Below are positions 7,107 to 13,689 of a DNA stretch of 17,734 nt, in pieces. The DNA lies in NCBI GenBank assembly GCA_945877995.1, contig CAMDXD010000030.1, forward strand, positions 1 through 17,734, in the 5' to 3' direction. The first letter of the stretch is position 1. Each line of letters begins with the position of its first letter. Both the position numbers and the translations under genes were made by a program. This DNA comes from Bordetella parapertussis. Lineage in GTDB: Bacteria > Pseudomonadota > Gammaproteobacteria > Burkholderiales > CAIKXV01. Under the pieces are notes generated by a model. That model searched no databases. It had not been told where the DNA came from and worked only from the letters and a program-made list of their open reading frames with translations.

Positions 7107-8534
7107 ATGGGCACCACCGAAACGCTTGCACGCTTCGCCGTCGAAACACCGGCCGGCTTCCTGGACGCAGCCATGAAGGATTCGGCGCGGATGAAGTTCC
7201 TGGACACCATCGGCACGATGGTCGCAGGCGCCCGCCATCCGTCGGGAAAGATCGCCATCAACATCGCGCGCAATCTCGGTGGAAAGAAGCAGGCAACGCT
7301 TTGCGGCACGCCTTCGCAGACTTCGGTGGAACTCGCGGCATTCGCCAACGGCGTCAGCGCACACGCGCTGGAATACGACGACTACACCCGCAGCGTCGGC
7401 CACGCCAGCGTCTGCCTCGTGCCTGGATGCCTTGCCGTCGCGGAAGCGGAAGGCAAGAGCGGCCTTGCCATGCTCGAGGCATTCGCAGTGGGTTTCGAGG
7501 TCACCGCACGAATCGCCAAGGGCCTGCGCCCCAGGCTGATCAACAACGGTTGGCATCCCATCGGCATCGTCGGTGGGCAGGGCGTCGCGGTGGCGGCGGC
7601 GCGGTTGATGGGCCTCGACCAGATGAAGACACGCATGGCGATGGGCGTGATGGCATCGTCCGGCGGCGGCGTGCGCAAGAACGTGGGCTCCATGGGCAAG
7701 GCCTTCCATGTCGGGCATGGCGTCAAGTCCGGCGTGCTGGCGGCGTTGCTCGCGCGCGAGGGCTTCATCGTCGACCCCGACATCATCGAGGGCGTGGATG
7801 ATGTCGGCGAAGGCCACCAGCGCTACGGCATGGCCGACACCTTCAATGGCATCGGCGATTACCGTCTGCACCTGATGACCGATGGGCTCGGGCGGGATCT
7901 CGAGGTGGGTCGGAACTCCACGATGATCCGCATGCATCCCGGATCCACCGCACCGGGCGCCGCGATCGACGGCATCATCGCGATCGCCACCGAACGCGGC
8001 CTGAGCGCGAAGGACGTGAAGGAGATCATCGTCGAATGCACGCCGCAATGCGCGGCGATCGCACCCTATCCGGAACCGACGAACGAACATCGGGCCAAGT
8101 TCTGCCTGCCCTACTCCATGTCGGTGGCCTTCCTGGACCGAAAGGTGGGGCTGGCGCAGTACTCCGAAAAGCGCATCCGGGACAGGAAGGTACTGGCGTT
8201 CATGGACCGCATCACCATCGAACAGCCGCAGGACCTGTCGCACCACAAGGGCCAATGGGGAGAGAACGGAGTCAACTGGGCAGAGTCCCGCGTGACCATC
8301 AATCTGAAGAACGGCGAAGCGATCCGCAGGGTCTGCTCCCATTCGAAGGGCTATCCCGAAGACCCCGTGAGCTGGGACGAGTTGATGGTGAAGTACCAGG
8401 AATGCACCGAGCGCGCGTTCGCCCCCTCGCAGATCGAAGAGACGGCCCAGATGATCCGCGGAATCGATTCGCTGGCGAGCGTCAAGGAGCTGGCACAGGC
8501 GCTGATCGCGCGGCCGAAAGCCGGGCGCGCATAG
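7107..8534 (+). CDS. MmgE/PrpD family protein (2-methylcitrate dehydratase-like)
   Basis: A 475-residue protein of the MmgE/PrpD family, which includes 2-methylcitrate dehydratase and cis-aconitate decarboxylase. Seen in the sequence: the N-terminal helical block with RMKFLDTIGTMVAGARHPS, the hallmark ANGVSAHALEYDDYTR (80-94, the family's H-x-x-x-(F/Y)DD motif), HPIGIVGG near 148, and the C-terminal domain starting around 270 (MIRMHPGSTAPG). KAFHVGHGVKSG around 200-211 is the conserved lysine/histidine region. Length fits the family. AGGAGCAGGA upstream is a strong ribosome site. It lies between the CoA-transferase and the second Bug gene, so it probably dehydrates, decarboxylates or isomerises the imported polycarboxylate. 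Members annotated in Bug-rich operons usually have no known substrate, and the same holds here. Confidence 0.93.
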   Translation: MGTTETLARFAVETPAGFLDAAMKDSARMKFLDTIGTMVAGARHPSGKIAINIARNLGGKKQATLCGTPSQTSVELAAFANGVSAHALEYDDYTRSVGHASVCLVPGCLAVAEAEGKSGLAMLEAFAVGFEVTARIAKGLRPRLINNGWHPIGIVGGQGVAVAAARLMGLDQMKTRMAMGVMASSGGGVRKNVGSMGKAFHVGHGVKSGVLAALLAREGFIVDPDIIEGVDDVGEGHQRYGMADTFNGIGDYRLHLMTDGLGRDLEVGRNSTMIRMHPGSTAPGAAIDGIIAIATERGLSAKDVKEIIVECTPQCAAIAPYPEPTNEHRAKFCLPYSMSVAFLDRKVGLAQYSEKRIRDRKVLAFMDRITIEQPQDLSHHKGQWGENGVNWAESRVTINLKNGEAIRRVCSHSKGYPEDPVSWDELMVKYQECTERAFAPSQIEETAQMIRGIDSLASVKELAQALIARPKAGRA

Positions 8535-8554
8535 AGACCTCCAGGAAGCCATCC

Positions 8555-9520
8555 ATGAAGCGACCGATCCGCCCGCTGCTGTGCGTGGCGGCGGCACTGC
8601 TGCCGTCGCTGGCCCTCGCGCAGAACTATCCACTGCGCCCGGTTCGCACGATCGTGCCGTTTGCCCCGGGGGGCGGCGCCGACATCGTTGCCCGCGGCAT
8701 CCTGCCGAGGCTGGGCGAATCGATGGGCCAGCAATTCGTCATCGACAACAGACCGGGTGGTGGAACGCTGATCGGCGCCGAGCTCGCGGCGAGGGCAGCG
8801 CCCGACGGGTACACGCTGTTCATCGGCATCACCGGCACCATGGCCATCAACCCGAGCATCTACCGGAAGATGCCCTACGATCCGGTCAGGGACTTCGCGC
8901 CGATCACGATGCTGGCGAACGGACCCAACGTGCTGGTGGTGCATCCGTCGCTGCCCGCAAGATCGGTGAAGGAACTGATCGCCCTCGCCAGGTCCCGGCC
9001 GGGCCAGATGAGTTATGGATCCTCGGGCATCGGCGGCGCGCCCCACCTGGCCGGCGAACTGTTCAAATCCATGGCCAGGGTCGACATGATCCACGTTCCA
9101 TACAAGGGCGCCGCGCCAGCGACGACGGATCTCCTGGCCGGACACATCCAGATCATGTTCGCCGGCATGGGTGCTGCCCTTCCGCATATCCAGGCGGGGA
9201 AGCTGCGCGCGCTGGCAGTCGCCGGTGAAGCACGATCGCCCGCGTTGCCGGATGCACCGACGATCGGCGAGTTCCTGAAAGGGTTCGCTGCGGCAACCTG
9301 GTTCGGCCTGTTCGCGCCTGCAGGGACGCCGAAGGAGGTGGTCACCCTCCTGCATCGCGAGATCGTCCGGGCGACCACGCGGGAGGATGTACGCAGGCAG
9401 CTCCTGTCGCTGGGCTACGAGCCCGCCACCCTCACGCCGGATCAGCTCGGGCAATACGTCAAGGACGAGATCGCGAAATGGGCTGGTGTGATCAAGGCAG
9501 CCGCAATTCCGCAGGAGTAG
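8555..9520 (+). CDS. Bug/TctC-family periplasmic substrate-binding receptor
   Basis: A 321-residue receptor of the same family as the genes at 1-530 and 3899-4882. The ATG at 8555 begins a clear signal peptide (about 1-22, ending LALAQ) and follows CCAGGAAG; it lies 20 bases after the MmgE/PrpD stop, so it is the last gene of that operon. The open frame extends far upstream, but those codons overlap the MmgE/PrpD gene. Motifs are TIVPFAPGGGADIVAR, VIDNRPGGGTLIGAE, APDGYTLF, INPSIYRKMPYDPVRDFAP, YGSSGIGGAPHLAGELF, HVPYKGAAPA and IQIMFAGMGAALPHI. It differs clearly from the first receptor of the operon (PGGG retained), so the two may bind different ligands. No TctA/TctB membrane genes are in the window, as is common for orphan Bug genes. 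Confidence 0.95.
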   Translation: MKRPIRPLLCVAAALLPSLALAQNYPLRPVRTIVPFAPGGGADIVARGILPRLGESMGQQFVIDNRPGGGTLIGAELAARAAPDGYTLFIGITGTMAINPSIYRKMPYDPVRDFAPITMLANGPNVLVVHPSLPARSVKELIALARSRPGQMSYGSSGIGGAPHLAGELFKSMARVDMIHVPYKGAAPATTDLLAGHIQIMFAGMGAALPHIQAGKLRALAVAGEARSPALPDAPTIGEFLKGFAAATWFGLFAPAGTPKEVVTLLHREIVRATTREDVRRQLLSLGYEPATLTPDQLGQYVKDEIAKWAGVIKAAAIPQE

Positions 9521-9543
9521 GCAGGACCCGGGCATCAAGCGTG

Positions 9544-9573
9544 TTGACAACGAGACGCTCCGGATCGACGATC
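9544..9573 (+). promoter_or_regulatory. Candidate promoter with overlapping palindrome before the lipoprotein/TIR operon
   Basis: TTGACA at 9544-9549 is a perfect sigma-70 -35 hexamer; 17 bases on lies GACGAT (9567-9572), a poor -10 matching the consensus at three positions. The -10 sits inside the perfect inverted repeat GATCG-A-CGATC (9563-9573), which could be an operator. It is in the only gap between the Bug gene and the lipoprotein gene, so it would drive the three-gene unit. Confidence 0.4.
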
Positions 9574-9604
9574 GGCGCTGGACCTTCGACAACGGAGTGA
9601 AGTC

Positions 9605-10501
9605 ATGGATGCCCGGAGGCCGTTGCGGAAGTCCCTGTTGATCGGCCTGTCGGCCGCACTGCTGTTGCTCGGCGGCTGCACCAAGGACAAGGCCCTGGCC
9701 TTGAAGGCGGCAGCCGAGACGTTTCGAGACCGCTCGGTCTCCGCGATCGACAACTACCAGAACCTGATGGTGACCGGCGCGCTGGGGGAGGCACAGCCGG
9801 AGGCGCAGCAGTTCCAGGAAGTGCTAGCGCAGCTGAGGGCCAAGGGGGCCCAGGGGCGGTTGACCTCCGCCGATGCCCTCGCCGCGCTGGGCAGCATCGA
9901 CGCGCGCGAGCGGCAGCTCGACTTCGTCCGCGGCGAGCTGTCCGAGTTGCGGACGGCCTATGTCGCGTTCGCCGCCTCGCTCGCGCGCCTGCCGGAGGGC
10001 AGCTTCCTCGCCGGTGATGCGGTGTCCTGCGCTGCCGGCCTGGGTGTACGGCTGACCCGGCGCATGATGGACTTCGCCCAGGCGTCGCAGGACAAGCCGG
10101 TGCGCTACCAACATCGCCTGAGCAGGACCGTCGGCGATCTCAACCGCGCGATTGCCGCGAAGAACGAGTCCGACATCCAACGGGCCGTCGGCGAACTGAT
10201 CGAGACCCGAAAGGCCGAGCGCAGCGACAACGCGGCGGCCACCGCGATGTTCGTCGGGGCGATCGATGTCGGCATGCGCACGGTCACGCTGGCACAGTCC
10301 TACGGCCAGCTATCGGTGGAAGACCTGCTGTCGGGCCTGAACCAGATCCTCGAGATCCGCACGGCAACGCTCGGCATGGATTCGACGAAGGCCATGGAGC
10401 GCCTCGCCACCTTCCGCGTGAAGCTCGAGCAGGATCCGGCCCTGAAGCCGATCCTCGCCATACCCCTGAACGAACCGATTCCCGCCTGCACGGGCCAGTG
10501 A
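9605..10501 (+). CDS. Predicted helical lipoprotein of unknown function
   Basis: A 298-residue protein whose family I do not recognise. The N-terminus has basic residues (Arg4, Arg5, Arg8, Lys9), a leucine-rich hydrophobic core and a lipobox LLGGC, with Cys25 the predicted lipidated residue; the following Thr-Lys rather than Asp would favour outer-membrane sorting in the E. coli rule. The mature part is almost entirely alpha-helical in character, rich in Ala, Leu, Glu and Arg, with no visible repeat or catalytic motif. Cysteines near 142 and 295 could form a disulfide. GGAGTGAA gives a good ribosome site before the ATG. It begins a run of three closely spaced genes ending in the TIR-PCD fusion, which suggests a shared role, perhaps as an envelope sensor or anchor; this is inference only. 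Confidence 0.85.
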   Translation: MDARRPLRKSLLIGLSAALLLLGGCTKDKALALKAAAETFRDRSVSAIDNYQNLMVTGALGEAQPEAQQFQEVLAQLRAKGAQGRLTSADALAALGSIDARERQLDFVRGELSELRTAYVAFAASLARLPEGSFLAGDAVSCAAGLGVRLTRRMMDFAQASQDKPVRYQHRLSRTVGDLNRAIAAKNESDIQRAVGELIETRKAERSDNAAATAMFVGAIDVGMRTVTLAQSYGQLSVEDLLSGLNQILEIRTATLGMDSTKAMERLATFRVKLEQDPALKPILAIPLNEPIPACTGQ

Positions 10502-10516
10502 CCGCAGGAGACGACG

Positions 10517-10834
10517 ATGCCCCCGCCGAAAGCAAGGCGCTCCGACGCCGACAAGGCCCTGATCGAGGCGGCCGAGACCGCACTGGACCTGCTCTACGAC
10601 CAGTACTTCGTATCCACGGCCCTCGATCAACTGCTGTTGAAGCCGCAGATCGAGCAGGTGGCCCACAGGGTGCTGAAGGCACGGTTGCTGCTGCTTGCAC
10701 CAGGGACGATCGCCGTCGCCGCTGACCTGAAAGAAGCGAACCGGATCAAGGATGCGATCGGTCAGGCGGCAACGGCGCAGGATACGGTCATCGCGGCGGC
10801 GAGATTGATCACGTTGCTGGCGAGGTTTGCGTAG
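10517..10834 (+). CDS. Small helical hypothetical protein
   Basis: A 105-residue protein with no signal peptide and no family I recognise. After a basic, proline-containing N-terminus (Lys5, Arg7, Arg8) it consists of strongly helix-forming segments with alternating hydrophobic and charged faces, such as KALIEAAETALDLLYDQYF and QIEQVAHRVLKARLLLL. This composition fits a small helical bundle that binds a partner protein or a membrane surface. A GCAGGAGA ribosome site lies before ATG 10517, 15 bases after the lipoprotein stop, and its stop is 13 bases before the preferred GTG of the TIR gene, overlapping the alternative TTG. The tight spacing supports one mRNA and coordinated synthesis with both neighbours. 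Confidence 0.75.
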   Translation: MPPPKARRSDADKALIEAAETALDLLYDQYFVSTALDQLLLKPQIEQVAHRVLKARLLLLAPGTIAVAADLKEANRIKDAIGQAATAQDTVIAAARLITLLARFA

Positions 10835-10847
10835 AGGGCACCGGGTC

Positions 10848-12101
10848 GTGACGGACATCGCACCGCCACCGGCAGGCAAGCCGAGCGCCCTGTTCATCAG
10901 CTATCGGCGCGCCGATACGCGCGTCTTCGCACGCGACCTCCACAAGCACCTCGCGGTCGGCTTCGGTTACGACCGGGTCTTCATGGACCGCGCCGAGATC
11001 CGTGCCGGCCAGCGATGGGCGGAACGGCTGGACGACGAGCTCGCACGCAGCACGGTGGTCCTCGCGTTGATCGGTCCCAGCTGGCTGAAGCTGCAGGACG
11101 CCGACCATCGCCGCCGGATAGACGACCCCGATGACTGGGTGCGGCGCGAACTGAGCACCGCGCTTGCGGCGGGCAAGGAAGTGATTCCGATCTATGTCGG
11201 CGGTGCGGAGACCATCAACGACCCGAAGAAGCTGCCCGACGATCTCGCCGGCCTGCCCGGCCGGCAGCGCGTCGAGCTGAACGAAGGCTCCTGGAACTCG
11301 GACATGGCCCGGCTCGTCCGTAGGCTGGAGGAACTTGGCCTGCGTGCGACGCGGCCCGACTTCCGCCTGCCCGCACGCCTGAAGCGGGTGGCACCGCTGT
11401 CATCGCAGGAGATCGAAGGCGCGCTCGCGCAACTGCCGCACTGGACCCTCACCGGGGAGGAGCGCTGGGTCCCGCACGCGGCAGGGCCGGTGCCGCACAG
11501 CGAGCTCTACCGCGAGTACGCGTTCAACCGGTTCGAAGAGGCCACCGCGTTCATGGCCCAGACCAGCGCGGAGATCAACCGGCGCCAGCACCACCCGCGC
11601 TGGGAGAACTTCTGGAACACGGTGCGCGTCTGGCTGTCGACCTGGGACATCGAGTTCCATCCGTCGTCGCACGACGTCGAGCTCGCGAAGTGGCTGGACC
11701 AGGCATACCGGGACTTCACCACGCGGCCGAAGGGCGCACCGATCGGCGCCCCGATGAAGCCGGACGAGCCTCCGGCCGGCGAAACGCCCTCTGCGCCGAC
11801 TGCGCCGACCCGCTTGCCCGACGCGGAGGTCGAGCGCCGCCTCTCGGCGCACTCGGGCTGGGCCTTGTTGGCCGGCAAGCTCGAGCGCACGCTCCGGTTC
11901 GCCGACTTCCAGTCGGCCTTCGGATTCATGGCGTCGGTGGCGCTGGCGGCGGAAGCCATGAACCATCATCCTGCGTGGTTCAACGATCACGATACGGTCC
12001 GCATTCAGCTCGCGACGCTCGACGTCGGCGGCATCAGCGAGCTCGATTTCAAACTCGTCGCGCGGATCGACGCGCTCGCGACCCGCCAGGGCGGGCGCTG
12101 A
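10848..12101 (+). CDS. TIR domain fused to two pterin-4a-carbinolamine dehydratase (PCD/DCoH) domains
   Basis: A 417-residue cytosolic protein with three domains. Residues 13-150 form a bacterial TIR domain: FISYRRAD (16-23), VFMD (44-47), VLALIGPSWL (71-80) and DDWVRRELSTAL (95-106), where Glu101 matches the catalytic Glu of NAD+-cleaving TIR proteins (SARM1 WVHKE). Residues about 184-290 form a first PCD domain, with HHPRW (248-252), Trp256, Trp266 and Asp276 fitting the PCD motif. A Pro/Ala/Thr linker (292-325) leads to a second PCD domain (326-412) with AEAMNHHPAW (368-377) and DVGGISELDF (392-401); it lacks the usual third His (Leu391). GTG 10848 is preferred because AGAGGG lies nine bases upstream; TTG 10827 is an in-frame alternative. 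No phenylalanine hydroxylase gene is nearby, arguing against a standard PhhB role. Domain calls are strong; function is inferred. Confidence 0.9.
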   Translation: MTDIAPPPAGKPSALFISYRRADTRVFARDLHKHLAVGFGYDRVFMDRAEIRAGQRWAERLDDELARSTVVLALIGPSWLKLQDADHRRRIDDPDDWVRRELSTALAAGKEVIPIYVGGAETINDPKKLPDDLAGLPGRQRVELNEGSWNSDMARLVRRLEELGLRATRPDFRLPARLKRVAPLSSQEIEGALAQLPHWTLTGEERWVPHAAGPVPHSELYREYAFNRFEEATAFMAQTSAEINRRQHHPRWENFWNTVRVWLSTWDIEFHPSSHDVELAKWLDQAYRDFTTRPKGAPIGAPMKPDEPPAGETPSAPTAPTRLPDAEVERRLSAHSGWALLAGKLERTLRFADFQSAFGFMASVALAAEAMNHHPAWFNDHDTVRIQLATLDVGGISELDFKLVARIDALATRQGGR

Positions 12102-12184
12102 TCCAGGGCGCCAGCGGAGGTCGGCAGAATGGGGCGATGCGGCGCGCCAACGTGACGGTGCAGAGGCCCTGAGGCAGGTTAAAC

Positions 12185-12200
12185 TGCACAGTATTCTGCA
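12185..12200 (+). promoter_or_regulatory. Candidate promoter/operator of the toxin-antitoxin pair
   Basis: TGCA-N8-TGCA flanks a CAG-TATT-CTG inverted repeat, with a -10-like TATTCT at 12192-12197 inside it; no good -35 is seen. The site is centred 30 bases before the antitoxin ATG in an AT-richer patch, where Phd/YefM-type antitoxins usually bind to repress their own operon. Confidence 0.35.
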
Positions 12201-12222
12201 ATCAATCACGGAAGCTGCCTCC

Positions 12223-12549
12223 ATGCGTTTCTCCGTCAGGGACGTCGTCCCCTTCACCCAGGCGCGTGCGAACCTTTCGGAACTGGCCGAGCAGGCGAAG
12301 GCCGGATCCGAGAAGATCATCACGAAGAATGGCGAGAGCTATGTCGCCCTGATCGACGCAGACCGGCTGGACTACTACCATCGGCTGGAGCGCGAGCGCA
12401 TCCACCTGCTCCTCATCGCGGACGCGCGGCGTGGCCTGGCGGATATCGAGGCCGGCCGCACCGAGGAGGCCGACCGCGCGCTGGCAGCGGTCCAGGCAAG
12501 ACGCGCCCGGGCGAAGGTCAGCGGCAAAGCGTCCCGGAAGCGTGGCTGA
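12223..12549 (+). CDS. Phd/YefM-family type II antitoxin
   Basis: A 108-residue DNA-binding antitoxin. The N-terminal part shows the family pattern: VRDVVPFTQARANLSELAEQ, then a Gly/Ser turn, and KIITKNGESYVALIDADRLD (31-50), the strand-turn-strand that forms the Phd fold. The remainder is a helix-rich tail with EAGRTEEADRALAAV that would wrap the toxin, finishing in a very basic stretch (ARRARAK, KASRKRG). It is longer than the usual 75-95 residues because of this tail. The ribosome site is weak. Its stop overlaps the GTG start of the toxin by eight bases, standard antitoxin-first organisation. It should neutralise the toxin and repress the operon. Confidence 0.9.
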   Translation: MRFSVRDVVPFTQARANLSELAEQAKAGSEKIITKNGESYVALIDADRLDYYHRLERERIHLLLIADARRGLADIEAGRTEEADRALAAVQARRARAKVSGKASRKRG

Positions 12550-12928
12550 GGCTGCGTACCGGGTCGAGCTGACCGCCACCTTCCTTCAGCGCCTGGACGG
12601 CGTCGAGGCCTTTCTCGCGGAAGCCGACGCCGCGCCCGCGTTCGATCGGCTTGTGGCAGAGCTGCGCGAAACCGTCGTTCCCACCTTGGGACGCTTTCCC
12701 CTGATCGGTCGATGCTACCTCGACGATCCGCCGCAGTCGGCAGAGGCGCTCGCGCAGCTAGCAGCCCTTCCCGCGGGTGCAGCGAATGCGTTGCGCGAGT
12801 ACGTCCACGAGGACTACCTCGTGCTGTATTGCGCGATCGACCGCGCAACTACCGTTTATCTGCTGTCGATCCGGCACCACCGCGAGCTGTCGTTCGACTT
12901 CACGGGACTGTGGACGCGGTCGGGCTGA
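12542..12928 (+). CDS. RelE/ParE-superfamily type II toxin
   Basis: A 128-residue toxin of the RelE/ParE fold. The start is GTG 12542 inside the antitoxin gene's end, which gives YRVELTATFLQRLDGVEAF as N-terminus; the long upstream open frame is only antitoxin shadow. Family features are an N-terminal strand and two helices (7-45), RFPLIGRCYL (51-60), and the C-terminal sheet REYVHEDYLVLYCAID (85-100) followed by VYLLSIRHHRELSF (105-118), the characteristic I-R-H-x-R-E ending. Whether it is an mRNA interferase (RelE-like) or a gyrase poison (ParE-like) cannot be decided; the C-terminal IRHHRE pattern is found in both. An insert of about 20 residues, rich in Ala and Pro (61-82), makes it longer than typical members. 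Confidence 0.88.
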   Translation: MAEAAYRVELTATFLQRLDGVEAFLAEADAAPAFDRLVAELRETVVPTLGRFPLIGRCYLDDPPQSAEALAQLAALPAGAANALREYVHEDYLVLYCAIDRATTVYLLSIRHHRELSFDFTGLWTRSG

Positions 12929-13141
12929 GGAGTACGGCCTGTACCGTGCCGCGCGCAGCAGGAGCAGGAAAAAACACCTTATTATCGGCGCTGCATTGCA
13001 TTTCTTGAGGAGCGCGCGTACCCTAATTTTCGCTTCGAAAATCGGGGTGCTTGTGGCAAGGCGTTCCCATTTCAGAAAGCCTCCCCACTCGCGACCTCGA
13101 TCCGGTCTTCCCGGTTTCGCAACAATCAGGAGCACCATTCC
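12929..13141 (+). promoter_or_regulatory. Leader/promoter region of the pilus operon
   Basis: This 213-base gap contains an AT-rich patch (about 12969-13045) that stands out from its GC-rich surroundings. It includes TATTAT (12980-12985), a five-of-six match to a -10 box without an obvious -35, and TTGCAT with TACCCT 17 bases apart just downstream. A perfect 7-base inverted repeat follows. The ribosome site for the first pilin (CAGGAG) lies near 13129. The long leader after the inverted repeat (about 100 bases) holds no recognisable RNA element. Confidence 0.45.
13026..13042. promoter_or_regulatory. Perfect inverted repeat, candidate operator or leader hairpin
   Basis: ATTTTCG and CGAAAAT are perfect 7-base arms around CTT. 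The element lies in the AT-rich patch in front of the pilin gene, where it could bind a regulator or form a small hairpin at the 5' end of the transcript. No T-run follows, so it is not a terminator. Confidence 0.5.
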
Positions 13142-13603
13142 ATGGCGAAATACCATTTCCGCCTTCTGGCCTGTGCCGCAGCGCTGGGGCTGGTGGCCCC
13201 TGCCGTCCAGGCTACACAGGTATCGGCCACGATGTCGGTCAGCGCAACCGTGGTGGGTGCCTGCGTGATCGGCACCACCCCGCTGACCTTTCCCGTGTAC
13301 AACGGCTCGGCGGAGGTCACTGCAGCGACCACGCTTTCCGTGACCTGCAGCAACGGCCAGTCCTACCGTGTGTTCTCCCCGACGACCCCGCGGCGAATGG
13401 TCGGTCCGGGCGGTGCCCTGCTCGACTACGGCCTGTTCACCAATGTCAGCCGCACCACGGCGCTTCCGTATGATGTAACCGGGGCGCTGCGCACAGGCAC
13501 CGGTTTCACGCAGAACATCGATCTCTTCGGCAACATCCCCTCGGGCCAGACCGTCGCCCCGGGCAGCTATTCGCAGATCGTCACCATCGTTGTCGATTTC
13601 TGA
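13142..13603 (+). CDS. Spore coat U-domain pilin, probable major subunit (CsuA/B-like)
   Basis: A 153-residue secreted pilin of the spore coat U (SCPU) family, the subunits of archaic (Csu-type) chaperone-usher pili. A signal peptide ends near residue 24 (AVQAT). The mature protein starts with alternating polar and hydrophobic residues and VSATVVGACVIG, then a Cys41-Cys69 pair likely to be the family's disulfide, the NGQSYRVFS block, RRMVGPGGALLDYGLF (84-99), and a C-terminal strand ending VTIVVDF. These are typical of subunits completed by donor-strand exchange. An AATCAGGAGC ribosome site precedes ATG. As first gene ahead of a strong terminator it is expected to be the most abundant product, hence the main shaft subunit. 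Assembly requires the chaperone and usher encoded downstream. Confidence 0.9.
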   Translation: MAKYHFRLLACAAALGLVAPAVQATQVSATMSVSATVVGACVIGTTPLTFPVYNGSAEVTAATTLSVTCSNGQSYRVFSPTTPRRMVGPGGALLDYGLFTNVSRTTALPYDVTGALRTGTGFTQNIDLFGNIPSGQTVAPGSYSQIVTIVVDF

Positions 13604-13646
13604 GGGGTCGCTGTTCCGGCAAGTCAGGCAAGGCAGCGCAGTGTCC

Positions 13647-13677
13647 ACGGGCGAGTGATGAACTCGCCCGTTTTCTT
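13647..13677 (+). terminator. Intrinsic terminator between pilin and chaperone genes
   Basis: A perfect 10-base stem ACGGGCGAGT/ACTCGCCCGT with loop GATGA is followed by TTTCTT, the form of a Rho-independent terminator. It ends 12 bases before the chaperone ATG. Since no good promoter fits between them, the chaperone, usher and second pilin probably depend on partial read-through. Confidence 0.88.
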
Positions 13678-13689
13678 GTAAGGCCGCAC

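Noticed and set aside
8036..8554. A long N-terminal extension of the second Bug receptor
   Set aside because: These codons overlap the MmgE/PrpD gene in another frame; the ATG at 8555 begins a proper signal peptide directly.
6975..8633. A 552-codon minus-strand open frame
   Set aside because: It covers the MmgE/PrpD gene in reverse; its composition is His/Arg/Asp-rich with no motif, while the plus strand encodes a full-length recognisable protein with a good ribosome site.
13026..13042. The inverted repeat as a Rho-independent terminator for the toxin gene
   Set aside because: The stem is AT-rich and no T-run follows it on either side, so it was kept only as a possible operator or leader hairpin.
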